This document shows, one piece after another, positions 20,869 to 27,778 of a DNA stretch of 64,000 nucleotides. How positions within the stretch are numbered: the first letter of the stretch is position 1; each line of letters starts with the position of its first letter. The position numbers and the translations under genes were made by a program. Origin of the DNA: Flavobacteriales bacterium (GTDB taxonomy: Bacteria; Bacteroidota; Bacteroidia; Flavobacteriales_F; PHOS-HE28); NCBI GenBank assembly GCA_016717305.1, contig JADKFY010000004.1:1-64000 (forward strand), written 5' to 3'. The notes under the pieces are model-generated. The model did no database searches, was not told the origin of the DNA, and saw only the letters and a list, made by a program, of their open reading frames with translations.

Positions 20869-21352
20869 CTATCGGGTTACGTTGATGGTAAAAGTCTGGT
20901 CGAATTCTGGTCGTTCAACAGCCGCCGGGTATTGACTCCTGAAGCGAGTCCGGTCCATGTCCAGGTCCGTGGTGCTACCCTGCACGCGGTCCTGCATAAA
21001 CGGTTGACCCAGCGCATTGCGCAGTTCGTACCGGTCCCCGAGCAGGACTTCGGCGTGGACCACGTGCACGAAATGCCGGGTAGGGTTTGGATAGACCGCG
21101 ATCGGAACCGGGCTCCGTAGTTAGCGGCATCCGGTATGGATATCGACCGGCTGTTGGAAGCCTTGGGTAGGGGTGGGGCCGCCGGATAGAGATACGTTTC
21201 GTCGTGGGTTCGCCAATGGTCCAGGTCAGCCTGCTGGTCCAAGGAAGTCGCCCTCCACCGGACGTGGAGAACACCTGCGGACTAGTGCTTTGACATAGCA
21301 CGTGCCGTTGGCAAGCAAGAAGGAGGGAAAATGGAATGCCGTGTTCGGTCAT
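20869..21352 (-). CDS. Small secreted protein with T9SS sorting domain, paralogue of the 12424-12917 gene (frame breaks)
   Basis: Several frames together give the same layout as the gene at 12424: signal MTEHGIPFSLLLACQRHVLC, segment SPQVFSTSGG, a LTWTIGEPTT motif, QGFQQP remnants, then GDRYELRNALGQPFMQDRV and a terminal FTINVTR. The last part is the T9SS sorting domain. Stop (20869) and the next gene's start (20864) are separated by 4 bp, exactly as in the paralogous pair, so the two-gene module was duplicated as a unit. At least two frame breaks are present. Function as carrier or anchor for the collagen-like protein is inference. Confidence 0.65.
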
Positions 21353-21736
21353 GGTCCGTAGCATTTTCAAGTACGTTCCGCTGTGTCCGTTCTCCTGTTC
21401 GTTCACGATCGCTCGAGCGCGTTGCATACCGTGCAGTGAGGTTGCGGTCAACGCACTGTTTTCAGGTGGTATGAAGCGTGTACTGGTGGAAAGTCAGGCG
21501 GTCCTTGGTCGATACGCGCGCGCGGGGATGGGTGCTGGTTCAGTTGTTAGTCACAATAGGAAGAGTGGTCAAGTTTACGGATAAATAGTTATCAACAATG
21601 TTTTGTTCGGTCTTCTTTCGTATAAGTGCCGACCAGAACGATCCACGTGGAAAGTGCTGTATGGGTTCGGATTTCACTCACGTGCACGTTTGGATGTGCC
21701 ACACGCGATACGCCACACAACGCCACCGGAAGTCAT

Positions 21737-21975
21737 CCGGAAAGCGGGTGCTGCGAGCAGCGCTTGTCCCGCTTTTATCAGCATCTCCTTGTCCACGTGG
21801 ATAAATTGTGCGCGTTCGCGCGGCTCCGCCAGCTTTTTCGCCAGGATGACCCTTCTGTTCCTCCGCTTCTGGAATGATCGGTAGGGTTGAGATCTGGTCG
21901 AGATCTATGGATTTCGGTTGTGGAGTGGCGTGGTCGGTTGCTCCGTCCGGGAGGCAGTTCCTTCCACCTTTTGCT
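21737..21975. repeat. Degenerate intergenic repeat, copy 1
   Basis: Starts CCGGAAAGCGGGTGCTGCGA, includes CTCCGCCAGC, GCTTCTGGAATGATCGGT and GGAGTGGCGTGGTCGGTTGC, and ends near CAGTTCCTTCCACC. In reverse it contains wording close to 'gtcatcccggcgaaagc', typical of dispersed noncoding elements. Copies 2 and 3 follow 434 and 485 bp later. Confidence 0.65.
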
Positions 21976-21989
21976 TCGCCAAAAGGTGG
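21964..21989. repeat. Perfect 10-bp hairpin
   Basis: CCACCTTTTG and CAAAAGGTGG pair around CTTCGC. It lies at the end of repeat copy 1 and may be a transcription terminator or part of the repeat. Confidence 0.5.
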
Positions 21990-22170
21990 AGCCAAAAGGC
22001 GCCCACGATCCAAGCGGAGAGCCTCACCACACAGGCCGACACACTAGCCGTTCGGCCGCCGCCACGCGGATCGTGGACACCTACCGCACACATCCTGCCG
22101 ATACGTCTGGACGAGTGTCGCGGTGCTGCGCAGCGCCTTCAGCTTGCCCCGGGCTTCGATCGCAGGTCAT

Positions 22171-22412
22171 GCCGGAAGGCAGGTGCTGCGATGGCAGCTC
22201 TTGTTCCGTTTATCCGGCATCTCACCAATGATCCGTGGATGCGTGGCGCATTCGCGCGACTCCGCCAAACTTTCGCCGGGATGACCGTTCTGTTTCTCCG
22301 CTTCTGGAATGATCGGTGAGGGTTGAGATCCGAAGTCCGAGATACATGGATTTCGGTCGCGGAGTGGCGTGGTCGGTTGCTCCGTCCGAGAAGCAGTTCC
22401 TTCACCTTTTCC
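22171..22412. repeat. Degenerate intergenic repeat, copy 2
   Basis: Shares with copy 1 the GGTGCTGCGA start, ATTCGCGCGACTCCGCC, TTTCGCCGGGATGACC, GCTTCTGGAATGATCGGT and GGAGTGGCGTGGTCGGTTGC blocks in the same order. It differs by substitutions and small indels. Confidence 0.65.
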
Positions 22413-22655
22413 CATCAAGTGCGGGGCTCCACCCGCCCCGCGTGCGGGGCTTCGCCAAAGGCGCCCACCCCGTCAAGGCCGGGGCAGACTCCTAAGCATC
22501 CATCCCGCCGCACTTATGCCCGCACGAGCCCGCGGAGGGCGGTTGCCGCGCGGATCGTGGACACCTACCGCACGCAGCCTGCCGATACGTCTGGACGAGT
22601 GTGTGCGGTACTGCGCCAGCGCCTTCAGCTTGCCCGGGCTTCGATCATGGGTCAT

Positions 22656-22799
22656 GCCGGAAAGCGGGTGCTGCGAGAGCAGCGCTTGTCCCGCTTATCC
22701 GGCATCTCTAATGATCACGTGGATCGTAAAGCGCATTCGCGCGACTCCGCCAGCTTTCGCCGGGATGACCTTTCTGTTCCTCCGCTTCTGGAATGACGG
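22656..22799. repeat. Degenerate intergenic repeat, copy 3 (partial)
   Basis: Contains GCCGGAAAGCGGGTGCTGCG through GCTTCTGGAATGACGG and then diverges, lacking the second half found in copies 1 and 2. It is preceded, as copy 2 is, by a shared block containing CGGATCGTGGACACCTACCG. Confidence 0.6.
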
Positions 22800-23267
22800 A
22801 GTACATGCAAAAACCCGGCTCATCACCGGAAGCATTCAGCCAGTGCTGTATGCGCTGTCGTCAGCAAGCACAACCGGTCCTACTGTGGTTGTACCCCATC
22901 CACGCGAAGAAGCGGACCAACCTTAGTGGACTACAATGTATCGCAAGTGGACATCGTGAAGGAGATCGACCTGTTCTGCCGGTCCAAGGTTGGCGATACC
23001 GTGGAGTTGGCTCCTTTTGCAACAGGCGAAGCATTTCGAGCTACAAGTTGAACTTCGAACATGCACCCTGAGTGTACATCTTGGAATGCAATAGAGCCGG
23101 GCGTGCTCTATCAATAGAACAAGCCGAGCTTGTGCGACGGACGGAAGCTGCCGGGCAAGCGGTTGTGAGGTGTGCACTCGTGCTTGTGCGTCACTGAACT
23201 GTCGGTCTGGTCCAAATCAACCCATATCCACCGCCGTCTATATTCCGCAACCCAATTCAAGCAAACC

Positions 23268-23423
23268 ATGGCACAGGACCACAGGCGCAAACCATCCGTA
23301 AGCGCAAAGCAACATTGAAAGATCGCACGGCTGAAGGCTGCCGCAGAAGCAGCACCAGCGGCTGAAAAAGGCGGCTAGAAAGCCAGTCAAGAAGGCTGCC
23401 AGAAGGCCGCCAAGAAGGCATAA
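23268..23423 (+). CDS. Histone H1-like Lys/Ala-rich small protein (frame breaks)
   Basis: Starting at ATG 23268 the reading frames alternate, but joined they give a short protein of about 50 residues. Its order is MAQ..., RKRKATLKDR, LKAAAEAAPAAEK, KAARKPVKKAA and a final KAAKKA before TAA. The repeated KKAA/KAAKKA pattern is that of bacterial histone H1-like or Hc-type DNA-binding tails common in Bacteroidota. Such proteins bind DNA nonspecifically. At least two single-base errors are needed to restore the frame, so either the sequence is faulty or the gene is decayed. A TAATAG double stop follows the last motif. Confidence 0.5.
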
Positions 23424-23580
23424 TAGTTTATCGAGGACGAACTCCCGAAATTAAGACCAGTCAAAGCCGGGCTTCTTTGAATAAACGCATCTCAAAATAT
23501 CCTTCGGGCTGCACGTATTCTCCCCTTCCCGAGCGGATAGGCCCAAGTCCTTCGACGACCTCCGAATTGACAACAAAGAA

Positions 23581-23613
23581 AAAGGGGCCATCCCGTTCAG
23601 GACAGCCCCTTTT
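23581..23613 (-). terminator. Terminator of the fibronectin-III gene
   Basis: AAAGGGGC and GCCCCTTTT pair around a loop. On the minus strand the hairpin ends in CCCCTTTTTCTTTGTTG, a clear U tract. It lies about 50 bp past the inferred end of the gene at 23665. Confidence 0.7.
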
Positions 23614-23664
23614 GCATATGGGCGTAAAGCAAGGCCCCCCCCGCTCGTGGGGCTGCGCGTTGAG

Positions 23665-24302
23665 CCAAGCTGCCCTGGCGCTGGCGGCGTCGCTTGGTAC
23701 GCTTACACCAGCAACTCCTTCAGCTACCACACGGAAGCTGTAGGTCTTGAAGCGGTCCAAGCCATCTACTACCACACGCACTTTACCGGTCTCGGCGATC
23801 AGCTCCCACCCGGTCTCCAACGAGGGGACGCCCTCTGTTTGGTACACCTTGTAGACGCGACGACCTTTGCTACCACCGAACAACACGATGATCTGACCCA
23901 GGCCCTTTGTAGCGATCGCACGTACATTGGTGGGGGCCAAGGGTGCTGGCTTTGGCATGGGCTTGCTTTCCACCTCGAGCCCTGCGCTCAAAATGGTCTC
24001 CAAGTCCGCACCACTGGCCAACTGCACATACCCGCCCATGAGGTGGAAAATGTCCTTGGCCTCCTGGAATGCCACATCCCGGGATCTCTTGGCAACCCGC
24101 CCCATTGAAGACGTAAGCCTGTTCTGCCTCCAATTTGTCAACAGCTGCGGTCACTTCTCCAAGAGAAGGATCGGGTGGATTCGGTGCCATGTATGCCGGG
24201 TTGGCCGTCATCTTATTGACACAATAGCGGATCTTATTCACTGTCATCCCCAGGTGTAATGCCGGCGATGCCGAGTTTAACGAAATACCATACCTTTTTC
24301 AT
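23665..24302 (-). CDS. Fibronectin type III domain protein (frame breaks)
   Basis: About 210 residues. The start at 24302 gives MKKVWYFVKLGIAGITPG. After a break it continues MTVNKIRYCVNKMTANPAYM and PDPSLGEVTAAVDKLEAEQ, then after another break VAKRSRDVAFQEAKDIFHLM. The C-terminal half (NVRAIATKGLGQIIVLFGG, then GWELIAETG, VVVDGLDRFKTYSFRVVAEG) is a fibronectin-III-like beta sandwich. I recognise the layout (helical N-terminal half, FnIII C-terminal half) as a common Bacteroidota protein of unknown role. The frame runs on past the expected end ARAA because the stop codon reads TGG (23665-23667); the terminator just beyond shows the gene really ends there. No signal peptide is visible. Confidence 0.6.
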
Positions 24303-24642
24303 CTGCTCCCCTGTTTTGTGGGTTGAGCGTTGTATGCATTTCGGCATGGGTTAGTTCCGAAAACCGGTTGCAGCAGCGGGGGTGACCACCCTGCAACTGC
24401 CGGGGTCCTGCACGCCTCTTTCCGCGCTAGGCAAAGGTTTGCGAGCGGCACAAAGACCTGTTGCTTCCGCCACGCCCGCCTGACTACACCCCCCTAGTAG
24501 TATGGTATAACACAGGGGTCGCATAATCCACGCTGAACGAATAGTTGGCAGGCGACCGGCCCAACCAAGCGCATAGCGAAACCGCACAACAGGTGGACAA
24601 CCGATTACCGGGCCCAAAGTCCAGCGCTCCGTAAAGCCTGAA
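24303..24642. other. Intergenic region with possible small lipoprotein frame
   Basis: No safe gene. On the minus strand an ATG at 24524 opens a 57-codon frame to 24351 beginning MRPLCYTILLGGCSQ, whose LLGGC resembles a lipobox, but it has no other support. A GTTGCAG...CTGCAAC inverted repeat lies near 24367-24397. Confidence 0.35.
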
Positions 24643-25430
24643 ATGTTCCCCGGCACAGTAGGGGTCCGCTTCGGCATCGAAGGACTTCCCTCATGCATCA
24701 AAGAGCAACGGACAAGCAACGGAGAACTTCGCTCATGCATTGAAGAACGCCTGACCAGCGTCGGAGAGCTTCCATCAAGCATCGAACAATTACTCTCAAG
24801 CATCGGAGCATTCTTCACGAGCATCAAACAACTGAATACAAGCATCGAACAACTTCTCTCAAGCATCGGAGCATTCTTCACGAGCATCGAACAACTTGTC
24901 ACAAGCACCGAACGACTTCTCACAAGCAACGGAGAACATCTGATAGGCATCAAACAACTCTTGACAAGCGTTGAACTACTCCTCTTCAGCATCGGAGAAC
25001 AACTGACAAGCATCGAACAACGCTTGATAAGCATCGGAGAACTTCTCAAGCATCGGACAAAAGTTGTCAAACATCGAGCAACGCTTCACAAGCGTCGAAC
25101 AACTATTGACAAGCATCGGTCAACTGCTGGCAAACATCGAACAACAGTTGACGAGGATCGAACAAATTCTTAGGAGCATCGGAGAACAGGTGGCAAGCAG
25201 CGAGCAACTTCTGACAAGCATCGAACAACTCTTGACAAGCATCGAAGAACATCTGACAAGCGTCAGAACAACTCCTGACAAGCGTCGGACAGCATTTGAC
25301 AATCATCAGTCAACAGGTCACAAACATCAGTCAACAGGTCACAAACATCGAGCAACGCTTGACAAACATCGGACTCCGGCTCATAAGCAGCGAAGAGGGC
25401 CGCTTTGGCATCGTTGGCGCCCCGGTCCCT
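24643..25430 (+). CDS. Heptad-repeat coiled-coil protein (two frame breaks)
   Basis: From ATG 24643 the product is about 35 tandem heptads with consensus I-E/G-Q/E-L-L-T-S. Ile sits at one core position and Leu at the next two, as in a long left-handed coiled coil. The pattern survives two one-base frame breaks (near 25049 and 25264) when these are corrected. Leu codons vary among CTT, CTC, CTG, CTA and TTG while Leu is kept, which favours coding in this frame. The C-terminal end is uncertain because the frame runs into the 3' end of the convergent response regulator gene at 25431. No signal peptide or family is recognised. It could be a structural rod, a length-variable surface or cytoskeletal filament, or a noncoding minisatellite with open frames by chance of its 21-bp period. 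Confidence 0.5.
24676..25395. repeat. Degenerate 21-bp tandem repeat array, about 34 units
   Basis: The unit is close to CAAGCATCGAACAACTTCTGA with many substitutions and two phase slips of one base. The period is exactly 21 bp over about 720 bp. Near-identical double units occur, for example two copies of AGCATCGGAGCATTCTTCAC 63 bp apart (from about 24799 and 24862). There are no unique spacers, so this is not a CRISPR array. Confidence 0.85.
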
Positions 25431-26168
25431 TCAAGTGCAAATCACTTCGGCACCCGTGCGGGGGTACTCCACCGCCACAGGATCCGGGAGGAAGGCTTCC
25501 ACCTTCCCCAGCCCGAAACGGACCGCCATCATGAACATGCCCAAGCGGGTCCGCGCACCGGTCTTCTCCGAAATGTTACTGCGGTAGCTCTCGGCGGTGC
25601 TCGGTTTAACCATCATCTTCACCGCGATCTTGTTCCGGCTGGGGCTCTCCTCCTTGATGTACTCCTTCAGGTATTCCATTTCGCGCAGGCTTGGGTTTCT
25701 TCCAACTTCTTGCGCAATGCCCGCGGACTGTTGGGGTCCGGCATGCGTGAGTTGCTGCATCATCAATGGTGTGGTGTGTAACCCGTGGTGCGCATGCTTT
25801 CCAAACAGGCGATGAACTCCTGGTGGGGATGCCCTTTTCCACAACTGCATGCGCACCGGACTGCATGGCATGGTACACCGTTCCATCTTCCAGGGCATGA
25901 CTTAGCGCCATCATGCGCGTATCCGGTTGGTACTCCCGTATCCACTCCATGGTCGCATATCCATCGCGCCGGGGCATCCGCAGGTCCACAATCGCAGGTT
26001 CATCTTCCCCACCTTGGCTACTTGTTCCTCGTAGTCCACGCCGTCCGCGGCTTTTAGCACCACCTCGCCATGCACCCAGATGGTGCAAATGGTGGCCAAC
26101 ATTTCGCGCAAGAGCACATGGTCATCCACAATAGCAATGCGTAGGCGGGGGGTCGCGGTCTTCTTCAT
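25431..26168 (-). CDS. Orphan NarL-type response regulator (frame breaks)
   Basis: About 240 residues over three frames from ATG 26168. The receiver domain reads LRIAIVDDHVLLREML (acidic pair DD), phospho-acceptor in AIVDLRMPRRDGYATMEW, then MMALSHALEDGTV and AHAVVEKG with the conserved Lys. A C-terminal LuxR-like helix-turn-helix is visible (RNKIAVKMMVKPSTAESYRS, shown in part, then ISEKTGARTRLGMFMMA). Breaks lie near 26000 and 25720. No histidine kinase is adjacent. Its 3' end converges on the heptad-repeat gene. Upstream it faces the unknown gene at 26437 across a 270-bp region with an inverted repeat, so the two may share control. Confidence 0.72.
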
Positions 26169-26290
26169 TTGGCAATTGGGTTTAATTGGGTGAAAGCTGT
26201 ACTTCACGTCCTGCCTCGCAAATGCCACCGCCGCGCCATACGAAGGTGAACCTTACCCAATGGACCCGAACAATCGGTAAGTATTGTTTT

Positions 26291-26306
26291 GAACCGGGGG
26301 CGGTTC
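26291..26306. promoter_or_regulatory. Inverted repeat in the divergent promoter region
   Basis: GAACCG-GGGG-CGGTTC is a perfect 6-bp inverted repeat in the region between the divergent response regulator (start 26168) and the unknown gene (start 26437). It may be an operator; evidence is only symmetry and position. Confidence 0.35.
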
Positions 26307-26436
26307 ATGGAACAGCACCAGTTATAACCGTACCACTGGCATTGTACCCTGTTCAACCATGCGCGGTGGATGGATCGATCCACAGCCGTGGCGCATGCCC
26401 CCTGTGCGCCGCTAATTTCGGCCAATCATTAGCCCC

Positions 26437-27219
26437 ATGAACGCCACCAAGGCCCAAACCTACACGGAGATGCTCTTGGACACGGAAGCCTTTGACCGCC
26501 ATTGGGCAAGGTGCTACGCGCAATTCAAGCAGGTGCTTCAAGGTTTGTCCGCACCATCAAGACGGTTGGTGTGGCAAATCACCTACCAATACAATGACCT
26601 CCAAGGCATGGCGCGGGTCATCGCATCCGGCTTCACCCTTGGCATTCGAGCGCAAGGTGGTGGGCAAGCGGGCCGCCGAACTGAAAGCATGGAAGGCCCA
26701 CGTGCGTACACTGCTGGTGCAAGGAGAATTGCCCGAACTGCACATCGAGCAAAAGCGGTTGCGCAACTGCTACGACGATCCGCTTGCCAGCAAGGTGCTG
26801 GGCTGGTCCCCTGGAGCCGTTGAGCGCCGAGGCCCGCCGTGTTGCGCGCCGCATTGTGCCACCGGTGAACGCGTTGAATTTCTCCGTGTTGCTCTGGCCG
26901 CATTTTCCCTTTTCCATGTACGGTGCCGCCAACGCGGCCACCATCTTGGAACTGGAGCAATGGCAGCGCACCCTTAAGGACCAGGTCTCCTTCAATGCAC
27001 TGGGCCCAATGGCCCGGAAGGTGTTGGATACCGAGCTGGTCAGGTTCCTAGTGGACAGACCCAAGCAGCCAGCGCATTGCACTGGGGCGACCACCGCACT
27101 AGCGTGAATGCCATTGAAGCCAGCACCGGGTTGGATCGCTCAACCGGTTGCGGCTGCTGTGCAAGACGAATTGGAGGCGGTGGTGGATGGTGGGGCTGAT
27201 GGAGTCGTTCACGGAATAG
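26437..27219 (+). CDS. Hypothetical protein (several frame breaks)
   Basis: About 255 residues when three or four frames are joined. It begins MNATKAQTYTEMLLDTEAFD with a helical, charged N-terminus, then AFERKVVGKRAAELKAWKAH, ELPELHIEQKRLRNCYDD, LSAEARRVARRIVPP and a more hydrophobic ALNFSVLLWPHFPFSMYG, followed by ATILELEQWQRTLKDQ. A plausible end is RFNRLRLLCKTNWRRWWMVG and SFTE at the TAG of 27219. There is no signal peptide and no motif that I recognise. Breaks lie near 26635, 26805 and 27140. It is divergent from the orphan response regulator and convergent with the chaperone operon. Confidence 0.45.
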
Positions 27220-27322
27220 GTATATGATGCAGGGACCCGAGGAAGGAGACGCTGCTGAGATTTAAGAAATAAGCCAACCGCTGAAGGGCGAAAAGTATGT
27301 GACTAGCGGCAGGCTAGTTCGT

Positions 27323-27778
27323 TCATGACGACAGCGTATCATGGAAGTTGTCGTCGAATGAACTCGAATGACCGGACAAGAAAAGACCGGCATGCTCTGG
27401 AAATGCTTCTATGACGACTTCCTCCGCGACTTGAATGTTCTTAATGGCCATATGGAGGAGGGCCTTCTCGTTCTCTGCCCAATTGGAGTCAGCCTTCATC
27501 ACACGTATGAGTACTTCGATGAGCAAGAGTTTCTGTTGATCATTTAGAGGTGCCTTGGAAAGCGCGGCTAGATATTCTTCGATGGCACGTTTACCCCTTA
27601 TGCGGATATCGGCGAGATACGTGGCGAAGGGTGGCTGATAGTCAAAGCCGAGAAAGTAGATCTCGTTCACGGCCATGTTGTTGATCTCATCCACCTCAGA
27701 CGTGTCGATACTCCCGTCACAGGCTATGGCAATAACGGCAGAGCGGAGTAACAGATCTTGAAAAAGTGGAGTTCTCAT
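27323..27778 (-). CDS. TerB-like domain protein, last gene of the chaperone operon
   Basis: A 151-residue, probably cytosolic, all-helical protein. The IACDGSIDTSEVDEI motif near residue 18 and the later IRVMKADSNWAENEKALL motif match the two acidic 'D-G-x-x-x-x-E' type segments of TerB-like domains, which are thought to bind metal and often occur in stress and phage-response gene clusters. Its ATG at 27778 overlaps the TGA of the Hsp70 gene (ATGA), so the two are translationally coupled. No tellurite-resistance operon surrounds it; the TerC-family gene at 55857 is far away. A role as sensor or partner of the Hsp70 protein is inference. Confidence 0.65.
   Translation of the reverse strand: MRTPLFQDLLLRSAVIAIACDGSIDTSEVDEINNMAVNEIYFLGFDYQPPFATYLADIRIRGKRAIEEYLAALSKAPLNDQQKLLLIEVLIRVMKADSNWAENEKALLHMAIKNIQVAEEVVIEAFPEHAGLFLSGHSSSFDDNFHDTLSS

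Larger units (their letters stand above)
21353..23267. other. Gene-poor region with degenerate repeats
   Basis: Nearly 1.9 kb without a credible gene. It holds three copies of a ~240 bp repeat (listed separately), two copies of a second block (22071-22170 and 22541-22655) and a strong hairpin at 21964-21989. Around 22930-23030 there is a short stretch that could be a decayed coding piece (DYNVSQVDIVKEIDLFCR), with no family recognised. The open frames visible here lie within the repeats and have no coding character. Confidence 0.55.

Noticed and set aside
21603..22926. Several 60-190-codon open frames on both strands
   Set aside because: They follow the repeat copies, shift frame among copies and show no protein motif.
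24351..25070. Minus-strand gene with repeated MLV/CSM-rich product
   Set aside because: It is the reverse reading of the 21-bp repeat; synonymous Leu changes favour the plus-strand frame.
24676..25395. CRISPR array
   Set aside because: Units are contiguous and degenerate with a 21-bp period; there are no unique spacers and no cas genes.
27323..27778. Tellurite-resistance operon together with the TerC gene at 55857
   Set aside because: The two genes are 28 kb apart, in different contexts, and no terA, terD, terE or terZ gene is visible.
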